From: Pseudoxanthomonas mexicana
Lineage (GTDB): Bacteria; Pseudomonadota; Gammaproteobacteria; Xanthomonadales; Xanthomonadaceae
Reading direction: 5' to 3'
Assembly: GCF_010093385.1 (NCBI RefSeq)
Contig: NZ_PDWV01000009.1
Location: 20,528-84,527 of the forward strand
DNA length: 64,000 bases
The notes beneath the pieces were generated by a model. The model did not search any database. It was given only the letters and a program-made list of their open reading frames with translations, and was not told the DNA's origin. A program made the position numbers and the translations under genes. Shown one piece after another: positions 1-8,065 of the stretch; the first letter of the stretch is position 1, and the number at the start of each line of letters is the position of its first letter.

Positions 1-146
1 GCCATCGCCTCGCGCACCGGCCGCAGCACGTAATAGCCGCTCAGCAGGCAGAAGAAGTAGACGAACGCCCACAGCAGCGGCGGGGACTCGGACAGCGCCG
101 CGCGGAATCGGCCGAACCGGGTGGTCGCTGGGGGAGACGGGGCCAT
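1..146 (-). CDS. MFS / Tlc-like transporter, N-terminal fragment
   Basis: Only the first 48 codons are present; the gene runs off the left edge. Starting at ATG 146-144 the peptide has a short polar N-terminus and then a hydrophobic first membrane helix containing FVYFFCLLSGYYVLRPVREA. The pattern YY-L-RPVR-E is typical of the first helix of bacterial proteins annotated as MFS or NTP/NDP-exchange (Tlc-like) transporters, a recognition made from memory. The substrate cannot be inferred from this fragment. No clear Shine-Dalgarno precedes the start. Polytopic inner-membrane localisation is expected. Confidence 0.6.
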   Translation of the reverse strand, partial: MAPSPPATTRFGRFRAALSESPPLLWAFVYFFCLLSGYYVLRPVREAM

Positions 147-301
147 GGGGCGCGGCCTGCGATCGCATCATCGGGACGCGGGCACCGCCCGCCTGTGGCG
201 CGCAAGGTATCCGATGCACTGCAACATCGCCAGCCTTTTCGCCACGCATCGACTCGCCGGATCAAGGCCCCATCACGCGTGCGGCAGCCGCGCATCCCGG
301 C

Positions 302-315
302 AGAGCAATTGCTCT
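302..315. promoter_or_regulatory. Perfect 14-bp palindrome upstream of the GMC oxidoreductase
   Basis: AGAGCAATTGCTCT is a perfect palindrome ending 45 bp before the GTG start of the GMC oxidoreductase, in an otherwise featureless 214-bp gap. Size and position suit a repressor operator, but no regulator gene is adjacent. A chance palindrome is possible. Confidence 0.3.
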
Positions 316-360
316 ATCCCCCCCCGCTAGGTTCGGTCCGTCTTCGCAATCGGGCAGCAT

Positions 361-2013
361 GTGTACGACTACATCATCGTGGGCGCCGGCTCGGCCGGCT
401 GCGTGCTCGCTCACCGCCTGAGCGAAGACCCGGCCTGTCGCGTGCTGCTGCTGGAAGCCGGTCCGCGCGACTGGCACCCCTTCATCCACATGCCGGCCGG
501 CCTGGCCAAGCTGGTCGGACAGAAAGGCGTGAACTGGAACTACGACACCGCGCCCGAGCCGCACCTGGACAACCGGCGCCTGTGGTGGCCGCGCGGCAAG
601 GTGCTCGGCGGCTCCAGTTCGATCAACGCGATGTGCTACATCCGCGGCGTACCGCAGGATTACGACGACTGGGCCGATGCCGGCGCGGAGGGCTGGGACT
701 GGAACAGCGTGCTGCCCTACTTCCGCCGTTCGGAGCGGAACAGCCGCGGCGCCGACGCCCTCCACGGCGCCGACGGCCCGCTGCACGTCTCCGACCTGCG
801 CTACACCAACGAACTGTCGGCCGCCTTCATCGAGGCCGGCGTGCAGGCCGGCTACGCCCGCAATCCCGACTTCAACGGCAGGACCCAGGAAGGCTTCGGC
901 CTCTACCAGGTCACCCAGAAGGAGGGGGCCCGGTGTTCCTCCGCGGTGGCGTACCTGGACCCGGCACGCGATCGCCAGAACCTGGACATCGTCACCGGCG
1001 CACTGGTACGGCGCATCCTGCTGGAAAAGAACCGCGCGATCGGCGTGGCCTACGCTCGTGGCGGCCACGAGGTCGTCGTGCGCTGCGAGGGCGAGGTCCT
1101 GCTCAGCGGCGGTGCGATCAACTCGCCGCAGCTGCTGATGCTGTCGGGCATCGGCCCCGCCGAACATCTGGCATCGCACGGCATCACACCCCGGCATGTT
1201 CTGCCCGGGGTGGGCAGGAACCTGCAGGACCACCTGGACATCTGCACGCTGCAGCACAGTACGCAGCGCGTCACCTACGACCGCACCAGCGAGCTCAAGA
1301 CCGCCTTCGACTACTTCCTGCGCGGGCATCGCGGCCCGGGCAGCAGCAACATCGCCGAGGCGGGCGCGTTCGTGCGTTCGCCGCTGGCGCCGGACGACCG
1401 CCCGGCCATCCAGATGCATTTCGTGCCCGCGATGCTGGCCGATCACGGCCGCCTCCGCCTTTCCGGCGACGGCTACACGGCCCATGCCTGCTTCCTGCGC
1501 CCGCGCAGCCGCGGCCGCATCCTGCTGGCCAGTGCGGACCCGCGCGCGGACGCGCGCATCGAGGCGAACTACCTCGGCGACCCCGACGGCTTCGACCTGA
1601 AGATGATGGTCGAGTGCGCGAAGCTCGCGCGCGAACTGTTCGCCCAGCCCGCGTTCGACGCCTACCGCGGCGCGCCCATCCATCCGCCCCGCGACGACCT
1701 GACCGATGCGGAGCTGGTCGCCTTCATCCGCGCCAAGGCCGAGACCGTCTACCACCCGGTCGGCAGCTGCCGGATGGGGTTCGATGACGATGCCGTGGTG
1801 GATCCCGCGCTGCGCGTCCGGGGTCTGGACGGCCTGCGCGTGATCGATGCGTCCGTGATGCCCACGCTGATCGGCGGGAACACCAATGCGCCGACCATCA
1901 TGATCGCGGAGCGGGCGTCGGACCTGATCCGCAACCGGCCGGTACTGACCGCCGCACCCCTCCCGTCGGCGAGACCCGTGCCTGAGGCGATTCCGCTGGC
2001 CACCGCCGGCTGA
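361..2013 (+). CDS. GMC family FAD-dependent oxidoreductase (choline dehydrogenase-like)
   Basis: This 550-residue flavoprotein belongs to the glucose-methanol-choline family, which oxidises alcohols with FAD. Visible features are the FAD dinucleotide motif GAGSAG at residues 8-13 with the ribose-binding Glu32, GMC signature 1 (PRGKVLGGSSSINAM, 77-91), signature 2 around SGGAINSPQLLMLSGIG, and the C-terminal active-site pair: His465 in YHPVGSCRMG and the Asn-rich GGNTNAPT near 505-511. The start is GTG, chosen because the FAD motif normally lies within the first 10 residues. The length is typical of BetA/AlkJ-like enzymes. About 20 residues of low-complexity tail follow the catalytic domain. 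It stands alone without betaine genes, so choline is only one of many possible substrates. No signal peptide, hence cytoplasmic or membrane-associated. Confidence 0.9.
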   Translation: MYDYIIVGAGSAGCVLAHRLSEDPACRVLLLEAGPRDWHPFIHMPAGLAKLVGQKGVNWNYDTAPEPHLDNRRLWWPRGKVLGGSSSINAMCYIRGVPQDYDDWADAGAEGWDWNSVLPYFRRSERNSRGADALHGADGPLHVSDLRYTNELSAAFIEAGVQAGYARNPDFNGRTQEGFGLYQVTQKEGARCSSAVAYLDPARDRQNLDIVTGALVRRILLEKNRAIGVAYARGGHEVVVRCEGEVLLSGGAINSPQLLMLSGIGPAEHLASHGITPRHVLPGVGRNLQDHLDICTLQHSTQRVTYDRTSELKTAFDYFLRGHRGPGSSNIAEAGAFVRSPLAPDDRPAIQMHFVPAMLADHGRLRLSGDGYTAHACFLRPRSRGRILLASADPRADARIEANYLGDPDGFDLKMMVECAKLARELFAQPAFDAYRGAPIHPPRDDLTDAELVAFIRAKAETVYHPVGSCRMGFDDDAVVDPALRVRGLDGLRVIDASVMPTLIGGNTNAPTIMIAERASDLIRNRPVLTAAPLPSARPVPEAIPLATAG

Positions 2014-2327
2014 TCGCGGTACCCGCCAAGGACCGCCGCACTCCGGCCCGGCTCGGCCGTTCTTGATGCCGAAGAGCTGAACGCGTGGCGCGCGTTCGCA
2101 CCGATGGCCCGGAATTTGCATGTCGACGCACGAAGCGTCCGGCATGCAGCCAAGCGCCTGTACGTATTCAGGCGGCGCGCACCGAACGGAGAAATGGGAC
2201 GCTCGGCACATCTGCAATCTTCAGCAGGATGAACGACATGGCCATCGAAGTTCCCGCGGTTTGTGCAATGGAAAACAGCGGCGTTATGATCCCGGACAGC
2301 ACCAGCTTTCGCAGGGCGTCTCGCACC
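2014..2327. other. Gene-free interval with an imperfect inverted repeat
   Basis: No convincing gene lies in these 314 bp. The only structure seen is an inverted repeat at 2117-2148, with TGCATG and ACGC on the left arm mirrored as GCGT and CATGCA on the right, with one mismatch and one extra base. It may be an operator or part of the leader of the following hydrolase gene. Confidence 0.4.
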
Positions 2328-3752
2328 ATGAAACCGAAGAAGAGCCGGCGGTCGCCGCATTCCCTGCGGATCGCCCTGGTCGGCATGATGCTTCCGCTGA
2401 CGTTGTCGTCCACGGCGCAGACACCGCTGCGCTGGACATCGTCCGGCGCCGCATCCGATGCCGGGGTTTCCGGCGCGGCCACCGCCAGCACCGCACCGCA
2501 TGTCTCCCCCACCCAGCCGCGTCCCTACCGGTCCGCGCTGACAGGCCAGGACATCCGCCCGCTGGCTGCCGGCTTCGATGTGCGCGCCTTCGAGACAATG
2601 GCCGAGCACCTGACGGTGGGCCAGCGCGTACCGGGTCTGGCCATGGCCATCGTCCACAACGGGCGCGTGCTGAGCGCGCGCGGTTATGGCGTGACCGATG
2701 TGGTCAACCCGCAGCAGGTCGACGCGCACACCGTGTTCCGCCTGGCGTCGCTGTCCAAGTCCTTCGCCAGCACCCTGGCCGGCCTGATGGTGCAGGACGG
2801 CTCGCTGCGCTGGGACAGCAAGGTCAACCAGTACGTGCCCGGCTTCCAGCTGATCGATCCCGTCGCGACCTCGCGTGTCACCGTGGCGGACGTGCTGAGC
2901 CACAGCGTGGGCCTGCAGGCCCACAATGCCTTCGACCGCGACATCGAAGCCAATGCCGAGTACTACGATGTTGCGCGCAAGCTCGCCTACGCGCCGCTGA
3001 AGTGCGCGCCCGGCGAGTGCTATGCCTACCAGAACGTGGCCTTCAGCCTGATCGGCGACGTGGTGTTCGCGGCGTCCGGCACGTTCTACGACCAGGCGGT
3101 GGATCGCCGCATCTTCAAGCCTCTGGGAATGAACGACGCCAGCCTGGGCCTGTCCGGCATCCAGGGCAGTACGCGCTGGGCGCGACCGCACGTGCGCAGC
3201 CGCAACGGCTGGGTTTCACTGATCCCCAAGCCGACCTACTACCGCCTGCCGCCCGCCGCCGGCGTCAACGCCAGCGCCAGCGACCTGGCGCAGTGGCTGA
3301 TCGCGCAGACGGGTCATCGTCCCGACGTACTGCCGGCGCCGCTGCTGGCCACCCTGCACGCCCCGGTGGTGACCACACCGGGCGAAATGCGCGGTGGCTG
3401 GCGTCGCGAGCGCATCCACTCGGCGAGCTATGCCCTGGGCTGGCGCGTGTTCGACTACGCCGGCCAGCAGGTGATCTTCCATGCCGGTGCGGTGCAGGGC
3501 TATCGCGGCCTGATGGCACTGGTGCCGGGACAGGACCTGGGCGTGGCCATGGTCTGGAACAGCGACAGCTCGCTGCCCTCGGGTCTCCTGCCCACCATCC
3601 TCGACCGGGCCATGGGCCTGCCGGGCGAGCCGTGGGTCGAGACGCCCGCCGACTACGACCTGCTGCTGGCCGAGTCGCCCGAGGGCGCTCCGGCACGGGA
3701 GCGCAACGACGCGGGCACCTCCTCGCAACGCAGCACCGCGTCGCCCCGCTGA
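2328..3752 (+). CDS. Secreted serine beta-lactamase-fold hydrolase (class C / esterase type)
   Basis: The 474-residue product has a basic N-terminus, a hydrophobic signal segment (about residues 13-32) and then a beta-lactamase/transpeptidase-like domain. The three active-site motifs are visible: SLSK at 141-144 (nucleophile Ser141), YQN at 234-236 and HAG at 385-387 in place of KTG. HxG is typical of class C-like esterases, D-aminopeptidases and PBP4*-type proteins, so beta-lactam hydrolysis should not be assumed. The ATG at 2328 was chosen because it gives a standard signal peptide; an in-frame ATG at 2286 is the alternative. Likely periplasmic. The last about 40 residues are low-complexity. 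The gene stands alone with no ampR-like regulator. Confidence 0.85.
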   Translation: MKPKKSRRSPHSLRIALVGMMLPLTLSSTAQTPLRWTSSGAASDAGVSGAATASTAPHVSPTQPRPYRSALTGQDIRPLAAGFDVRAFETMAEHLTVGQRVPGLAMAIVHNGRVLSARGYGVTDVVNPQQVDAHTVFRLASLSKSFASTLAGLMVQDGSLRWDSKVNQYVPGFQLIDPVATSRVTVADVLSHSVGLQAHNAFDRDIEANAEYYDVARKLAYAPLKCAPGECYAYQNVAFSLIGDVVFAASGTFYDQAVDRRIFKPLGMNDASLGLSGIQGSTRWARPHVRSRNGWVSLIPKPTYYRLPPAAGVNASASDLAQWLIAQTGHRPDVLPAPLLATLHAPVVTTPGEMRGGWRRERIHSASYALGWRVFDYAGQQVIFHAGAVQGYRGLMALVPGQDLGVAMVWNSDSSLPSGLLPTILDRAMGLPGEPWVETPADYDLLLAESPEGAPARERNDAGTSSQRSTASPR

Positions 3753-3793
3753 GCGCACGTGCGCGCTGCATCACCGCGCAGCGCGCCGGCGGG

Positions 3794-4327
3794 CTATGCG
3801 TCCGAGGCTTCCATCAGCGCCTTGAGTCGGGCCAATCCCTTCTCGTAGTCCGCACCAATCATCCGGTCGAACAGCAGACCGAGCCAACGCCTGAAAGGAT
3901 TCAGGCCATGCGTGCTGTCGAATGCCCAGGTCACCCGTGTTCCGCCGGCTTCCGGCACCAGCAGATACGTCGCCTGCGCCTGGCTTCCGTCGAAATCCAG
4001 CGCCACCACGATCCTGCTGTGCGGTTCGCTGGCGATGATCTCCTGGCTGCCGCTGCCCACGGCCCGGTTCCCCACCCAGCGCATGCGCGCGCCTACGCCC
4101 CGCACCGGGCCTTCGAAGGTGTACCTGGCCTGCGGGTCGTACTCGGCCCATGGCGACCAGGCGTTGAAACGTTCGAACGAATCCAGGGTGGCGAAGACCT
4201 GCTCCGGACTGCGCTCGATCACGACGCTGCGCTCGACGTACGTCGTGGACGGCAGCAGCAATCCACCGGCAACGAAGACCAGCCCCACCGCGACGATCGT
4301 CGCCAGCGTCCATCTGAACAACTTCAT
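3794..4327 (-). CDS. SRPBCC (START/polyketide-cyclase-like) family protein
   Basis: This 177-residue protein has one N-terminal membrane helix (about residues 4-22) and a SRPBCC fold domain with the usual sequence of an N-terminal strand (YVERSVVIERSPEQVFA), a WSPWAEYDP loop and a C-terminal helix ending in GLARLKALME. Family members bind lipids or hydrophobic ligands, and the ligand here is unknown. Start choice: GGGAG lies 7 nt before the ATG at 4327 but only 1 nt before the upstream ATG at 4333, so 4327 is preferred. The gene runs toward the hydrolase gene and follows the terminator of the histone-like gene. Confidence 0.8.
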   Translation of the reverse strand: MKLFRWTLATIVAVGLVFVAGGLLLPSTTYVERSVVIERSPEQVFATLDSFERFNAWSPWAEYDPQARYTFEGPVRGVGARMRWVGNRAVGSGSQEIIASEPHSRIVVALDFDGSQAQATYLLVPEAGGTRVTWAFDSTHGLNPFRRWLGLLFDRMIGADYEKGLARLKALMEASDA

Positions 4328-4376
4328 GACCATGCTCCCGCGTGGATCCAAGGCGGTAGCCTAGCCGCTCGCCCAT

Positions 4377-4410
4377 AAAAAAACTCTCCCCCCGCTGGGC
4401 ACAGGGAGAG
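4377..4410 (-). terminator. Rho-independent terminator after the histone-like gene
   Basis: Read on the minus strand, CTCTCCC (4384-4390) pairs with GGGAGAG (4404-4410), and the hairpin is followed by seven T's (A-run at 4377-4383 on the plus strand). It lies 33 bp beyond the stop of the Lys/Ala-rich gene. Confidence 0.8.
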
Positions 4411-4442
4411 AGTCCATGGTGTTACGGCTAATCGGGGTTGGC

Positions 4443-4853
4443 TTAGATCAGCGGAGCCGGGGTGGCCGGCAGCGCGACCGGGGCCGCTTTCTTCTTGGAC
4501 TTCTTGGCAGCCTTCTTCGCAGCCTTCTTGGCGGCCTTCTTGGCCGGCTTCTTGGCAGCCTTCTTGGCGGGCTTCTTGGCAGCCTTCTTGGCAACCTTCT
4601 TCGCCGGCTTCTTGGCGACCTTCTTGGCAGCCTTCTTGGTGGTCTTCTTGGCGGCCTTCTTCGCCGGCTTCTTGGCGACCTTCTTGGCGGCCTTCTTGGC
4701 GACCTTCTTCACCGCCTTCTTGGCCTTGGCGACCTTCTTGGCGACCTTCTTGGCGGCCTTCTTCACGGTCTTCTTGGCAGCCGACTTCTTGGTGGCCTTC
4801 TTGGCGGCCTTCTTGGCGGCCGGTTTCTTCTTCGCAGCTTTCTTCATTGCCAT
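4443..4853 (-). CDS. Histone H1-like Lys/Ala/Pro-rich nucleoid protein
   Basis: The 136-residue product is almost wholly Lys and Ala with spaced Pro, Val and Thr, built of imperfect KKAAKK / KKPAKKA units and ending in a short neutral tail (VALPATPAPLI). Such composition marks histone H1 C-terminal-domain-like bacterial proteins (AlgP/Hc1-like), which bind and bend DNA without a folded domain. GAGGAG 7 nt before ATG 4853 sets the start, and a strong terminator follows. The repetitive DNA suggests length variation between strains by slippage. It borders a 1-kb gene-free block with A/T tracts and a candidate ncRNA. Regulation is unknown. Confidence 0.85.
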   Translation of the reverse strand: MAMKKAAKKKPAAKKAAKKATKKSAAKKTVKKAAKKVAKKVAKAKKAVKKVAKKAAKKVAKKPAKKAAKKTTKKAAKKVAKKPAKKVAKKAAKKPAKKAAKKPAKKAAKKAAKKAAKKSKKKAAPVALPATPAPLI

Positions 4854-5042
4854 GTGATGGCTCCTCGTCAGTGAACTATGGTGTTTTACGTCTGGCTACA
4901 GCACATCTGCCCGAAGGCAGGCCCAGCTGCAAGAAACGCCGCGGGAGTCGGACCCGTCGGCAGCCGCTGCCGCGACACGCGCGGCGATGCGGATTCCCCA
5001 GGGTGCCAGGCGTGCGAAACCCGGCTCCCTACAAATAAGAAA

Positions 5043-5071
5043 ACACCCGCGTCGCCAGGCGACGCGGGTGT
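5043..5071 (-). terminator. Perfect 12-bp terminator hairpin of the candidate ncRNA
   Basis: ACACCCGCGTCG and CGACGCGGGTGT form a perfect 12-bp stem with a 5-nt loop. On the minus strand it is followed by a T-rich run (A-rich 5033-5043 on plus). No protein gene ends just before it on that strand, so it probably terminates the short RNA annotated at 5043-5207. Confidence 0.8.
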
Positions 5072-5207
5072 CATGGAATGGAGGCGTTGCGTTTCTGCGG
5101 GGGAAGCGAGGCCTGCGTCCACCCCGATCCGGGTGACGATGGACTGTGTTGTCTCTCGCGCTGTCGTGTTGATTCGACTCACTCGCTTCCGCAGCATGCT
5201 CTGCTTG
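5043..5207 (-). ncRNA. Candidate structured small RNA (about 165 nt)
   Basis: A promoter-like sequence at 5214-5242 and a perfect terminator at 5043-5071 bound a 165-nt stretch with no credible reading frame. The predicted transcript folds on itself: CUGCGGAAGCGAG near the 5' end pairs with CUCGCUUC-CCC-CCGCAG near the 3' end, giving a 13-bp stem with a 3-nt bulge. Inside are a GUCG/CGAC hairpin and a CACCC/GGGUG hairpin. The long closing stem with an open, hairpin-bearing interior resembles global regulators such as 6S RNA in outline, but I do not find 6S, tmRNA, RNase P or SRP RNA signatures. It lies 190 bp upstream of the histone-like gene on the same strand, behind its own terminator. Confidence 0.6.
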
Positions 5208-5213
5208 GGGCGA

Positions 5214-5242
5214 AACCTAATCACGGTTTTTCAAGGTGTCAA
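5214..5242 (-). promoter_or_regulatory. Promoter of the candidate ncRNA with A-tract upstream element
   Basis: Minus strand: a perfect TTGACA (5237-5242), a 17-bp spacer and TAGGTT (5214-5219). An A-tract (AAAAAAGTT) sits just upstream of the -35 like an UP element. The predicted start is about 5207. Confidence 0.6.
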
Positions 5243-5809
5243 CACCTGTCCGCAACTTTTTTCGTTCTCCCGTCCGGACCTGATCGCGACGGCGAACACT
5301 TGGCGCACCCGCACCGCTGCTCCCTGTCAGGCGAGGTTTGCGGCGCTTCGACGCACGCAAGAAAAAAAACATCGGGAAAACGCGCTTTTTCTTCATCGGG
5401 GTTAGGCGCGCCGATGATATTGCGAGGTTGACACGAGCGCCTTGCGACCTCGGCCACGACCGCTCCGGCGGCTTGAACGCGAGCTAAAAAATTTTTCCGG
5501 AAAGGCATCCGATTTCGCGTCGCACAAGCCCGAATGCGCCGAACTGCGCAAACTTTTTTCCCTCCCGCGACCGATGCGTCGCCGCGTTCGACGCCTCCGC
5601 ATCGCGGCTGAAGTGCGATCGCGCGGCAGCGGATGGGTGGCGACATCGCACGTCCGCCGTCCGTGCGTACCGGCGATTCCGCCTTGCCGTCCACCGGCCG
5701 CATGCGTCCGTCGTCCGCGCTGGCCCGGGTGTTGCATGCGCGCCGGATGCTTCCTGCGCCACGCGCGGATCCACCGTGGCGCCGGCGCCCACGACGGCGG
5801 AAACGAAGC
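5243..5809. other. Gene-free block with A/T-tract islands
   Basis: I see no credible coding sequence here. Short A/T islands stand out in the GC-rich background: 5359-5393 (A8 and TTTTTCTT able to pair), 5486-5503 (AAAAAATTTTTCCGGAAA) and 5553-5559 (T6). The motif GGGAG-n-AAAAAAGTT-GCG, read on the minus strand, occurs twice, near 5250-5275 and 5545-5570. Such tracts suit nucleoid-protein binding or promoter upstream elements. Confidence 0.4.
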
Positions 5810-5856
5810 GGGGAACCGACGACGAGGGAGCCATGCTCCTTCGCCGCCGGTTCCCC
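5810..5856. repeat. 47-nt imperfect palindrome 3' of gcvH
   Basis: Two 22-nt arms beginning and ending with GGGGAACCG / CGGTTCCCC enclose the 3-nt loop CAT, with 19 of 22 positions complementary. It lies 26 bp beyond the gcvH stop, where a transcript-end hairpin or REP-like element would be expected. There is no T-run. Confidence 0.55.
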
Positions 5857-5881
5857 GTCAGGGGACAGCCTGTGGGCTGCC

Positions 5882-6277
5882 TCAGTGGTCTTCGTCTTCG
5901 ATCAGCTCGGCGTAGTCGTCGGGCGACAGCAGCTCGTTGAGCTGGTCCGGCTCCTCGGCTTCGATCACGAAGATCCAGCCTTCGCCGTAGGCGTCCTCGT
6001 TGATGGTTTCCGGCTTGTCCGACAGCGCCGCGTTGACTTCCACGACCTTGCCGGTGACCGGGCTGTACACGTCGGAGGCGGCCTTGACCGACTCGACCAC
6101 CGCGCTGGCGTTGCCGGCTTCGATGCGGTCGCCGACGTTCGGCAGTTCGACGTAGACCAGGTCGCCCAACAGGCCCTGCGCATGGTCGGAGATGCCGACG
6201 GTGACGCGACCGTCGCTCTCCAGGCGGGCCCATTCGTGGGACTTGAGGAACTTCAGATCGCCAGGAATCTCACTCAT
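5882..6277 (-). CDS. gcvH: Glycine cleavage system H protein
   Basis: GcvH is the lipoyl carrier that shuttles the methylamine intermediate of glycine between GcvP, GcvT and GcvL. The 131-residue sequence is full length for the family, with the lipoylation site Lys65 in [15 protein letters not shown] and the usual start FLKSHEWAR. It lies 85 bp downstream of gcvT on the same strand, presumably co-transcribed. No gcvP is nearby in this window, so the decarboxylase is encoded elsewhere. Cytoplasmic. A large hairpin follows the stop. Confidence 0.97.
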   Translation of the reverse strand: MSEIPGDLKFLKSHEWARLESDGRVTVGISDHAQGLLGDLVYVELPNVGDRIEAGNASAVVESVKAASDVYSPVTGKVVEVNAALSDKPETINEDAYGEGWIFVIEAEEPDQLNELLSPDDYAELIEDEDH

Positions 6278-6362
6278 GGGGTACTCCGGATCGGTGCGGT
6301 AGGTCGGGATGGAGACGATAGTTTAGCGGAGTACGCCGCACGTGTAGGTGGCGGCCTGCGAT

Positions 6363-7484
6363 TCATTCCAGCACGCCGGGCTGGGCCTGGCCGTCGCGCA
6401 CGAACGGGAACCTGACCACGCGCACCGGCACTTCCCTGCCCCGGATGTCCACACGCACGCCGCCGACCGCACCCAGCGCGATGTCGCCCGCAGGCACCCG
6501 CGCGAACGCGATGGCCTTGCCCAGCGTCGGCGAGAAGGTGCCCGACAGGATCTCGCCCTCGCCATGCGCGGTGAGCACCTTCTGCCCATGGCGCAGCACG
6601 CCCTTCTCGTCCATCACCAGGCCGATCATCTGCCGCGGCGCACCGGCGGCTTTCTGCGCCTCCAGCTTCGCGCGGCCGATGAAGGGACGTCCTTCGTCCA
6701 GCGCCACCGTCCAGGCCAGCGCCGCTTCGTAGGGCGAGACGGATTCGTCCATGTCCTGTCCGTAGAGGTTCATCCCCGCCTCCAGGCGCAGCGTGTCGCG
6801 TGCGCCCAGACCGGCCGGTTTCACCCCCGCTGCGAGCAGGGCGTTCCAGAACGCGACCGCCTCGCTTCCGGGCAACACGATCTCGTAGCCATCCTCGCCG
6901 GTGTAGCCGGTGCGGGCGACGAACAGCGGCACGCCGTCCGCAGTGGAAGCATCGGCGGCGGAGAAGCGGGTCAGCTTGCCGACCTTGGCCCGGTCCTCTT
7001 CGCGCAGCAGGCCGTGCACGCGTTCGCGCGCGGCGGGGCCCTGCACGGCGATCATGGCGAAGTCGGGACGCTCGCTGACCTCCACATCGAACGCCGCGGC
7101 ACGGGCACCGATCCACGCCAGGTCCTTCTCACGGGTGGCGGCGTTGACGACTAGGCGGAAGAAGGCGTCGTCCATGAAGTAGATGATCAGGTCGTCGATC
7201 ACCCCGCCTTCCTCGTTGAGCATGGTCGTGTACAGCGCCTTGCCCGGCTTCTGCAGCTTGTCCACCGAGTTGGCCACCAGCTGGCGCAGGAACTCACGGG
7301 TGCGCGGCCCGCGCAGGTCGACCACGGTCATGTGGCTGACGTCGAACATGCCGGCATCGCGACGCACCTGGTGGTGTTCTTCGATCTGCGAACCGTAGTG
7401 GATCGGCATGTCCCAGCCGCCGAAGTCGACCATCTTGGCGCCGAGCGCACGATGGGTGTCGTTGAGGAGGGTCTTCTGGGTCAT
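6363..7484 (-). CDS. gcvT: Aminomethyltransferase (glycine cleavage T protein)
   Basis: GcvT transfers the one-carbon unit from aminomethyl-lipoyl-GcvH to tetrahydrofolate, releasing ammonia. The 373-residue protein shows family hallmarks: [23 protein letters not shown] at the N-terminus (given in part), [21 protein letters not shown] and the C-terminal barrel segment with [14 protein letters not shown]. The ATG at 7484 is preferred to an ATG seven codons upstream because GGAAG sits 6 nt before it. A -10-like GATAAT lies at 7514-7519. No glycine riboswitch is visible in the short leader. Confidence 0.96.
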   Translation of the reverse strand: MTQKTLLNDTHRALGAKMVDFGGWDMPIHYGSQIEEHHQVRRDAGMFDVSHMTVVDLRGPRTREFLRQLVANSVDKLQKPGKALYTTMLNEEGGVIDDLIIYFMDDAFFRLVVNAATREKDLAWIGARAAAFDVEVSERPDFAMIAVQGPAARERVHGLLREEDRAKVGKLTRFSAADASTADGVPLFVARTGYTGEDGYEIVLPGSEAVAFWNALLAAGVKPAGLGARDTLRLEAGMNLYGQDMDESVSPYEAALAWTVALDEGRPFIGRAKLEAQKAAGAPRQMIGLVMDEKGVLRHGQKVLTAHGEGEILSGTFSPTLGKAIAFARVPAGDIALGAVGGVRVDIRGREVPVRVVRFPFVRDGQAQPGVLE

Positions 7485-7513
7485 GGCGGCTTCCGGGGCG
7501 GGCAAAGAAGCGC

Positions 7514-7519
7514 ATTATC
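7514..7519 (-). promoter_or_regulatory. -10 box of the gcvT-gcvH unit
   Basis: GATAAT on the minus strand lies 29 bp upstream of the gcvT ATG, leaving a short leader with a Shine-Dalgarno. The -35 is weak. Confidence 0.45.
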
Positions 7520-7548
7520 CCAGAACGCACCAGGGCGGTGCGCCGCCA

Positions 7549-8064
7549 TCACAGGCCGTAATAGGCCTCATTGATGCAGTCGACCGTGCGCGCATCCAGC
7601 ACGTCGAAGCGCGCATCGGGCAGGCGCAGGCGTCCGGCCCAGGCGATGTCCTTCAACCATTCGGTCGACGTGTCGTGCTGCCGCACGATGGCCGCCACCC
7701 GCGCATCGTCGCGGCCGTTCACCCGGCAGGTGCCGAACTGCAGGTAATAGCCGGGACGACCGGTGGGATAGGGCAGCGCGTCGGTGATGCGCCACTGCGC
7801 CCGGGCGCCGTCGCGGCCGGCCAGTTGGCCGGCAATGACGAAACGCGGGACGGGTTCGCCGCCGTCCGCGGCGGCGGGCGAGGCCAGCACGCCCACCGAG
7901 TAATCGCAGACGCGGGCAGGCTCGACCGAATCGGAGACACAGCTCCCGCCCAGTTCGTCCAGGCCGGCGGGATACGGCGGCATGACACGGCCGACCAGGT
8001 CGGCCGCCGTCACCGACAGTGGCGCCAGCACCGACATCGACCACGCCAGCGTGCTTGATCCCAC
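7549..8064 (-). CDS. Exported protein of unknown function
   Basis: I do not recognise this 171-residue protein. It begins with a signal-peptide-like segment (about residues 1-22, ending around SVTAAD) and has three Cys in the mature part (SCVSDS, VCDYS, GTCRVNG) plus a near-terminal VDCINEAYYG, suggesting disulfides and a periplasmic location. The middle region (RFVIAGQLAGRDGARAQWRITDALPYPTG) is the best conserved-looking part. Its start overlaps the end of the NfeD gene region (2 bp apart from its stop), so it is the last gene of the SPFH-NfeD unit. Codon use matches its neighbours. Confidence 0.65.
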   Translation of the reverse strand: MGSSTLAWSMSVLAPLSVTAADLVGRVMPPYPAGLDELGGSCVSDSVEPARVCDYSVGVLASPAAADGGEPVPRFVIAGQLAGRDGARAQWRITDALPYPTGRPGYYLQFGTCRVNGRDDARVAAIVRQHDTSTEWLKDIAWAGRLRLPDARFDVLDARTVDCINEAYYGL

Positions 8065-8065
8065 C

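Noticed and set aside
4462..4857. Plus-strand frames opposite the Lys/Ala gene encoding Leu/Phe-rich peptides
   Set aside because: They are the antisense of the AAG/GCC repeats. The minus frame has a Shine-Dalgarno and terminator and the composition of a known protein class.
5043..5207. 6S RNA, tmRNA, RNase P RNA or SRP RNA identity for the candidate RNA
   Set aside because: The conserved sequences I know for these RNAs are absent, although the long closing stem looks superficially like 6S.
5358..5395. Rho-independent terminator at the A8/T5 tract
   Set aside because: The possible stem is only A-T pairs with a GC-rich loop, too weak to call a terminator.
5239..5703. Long minus-strand open frame (154 codons) in the gene-free block
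   Set aside because: It has no recognisable domain, the composition is typical of GC-rich noncoding frames, and it crosses the ncRNA promoter and A/T tracts.
7485..7550. Glycine riboswitch upstream of gcvT
   Set aside because: The leader between the -10 box and ATG is about 25 nt, too short, and no aptamer sequences are seen.
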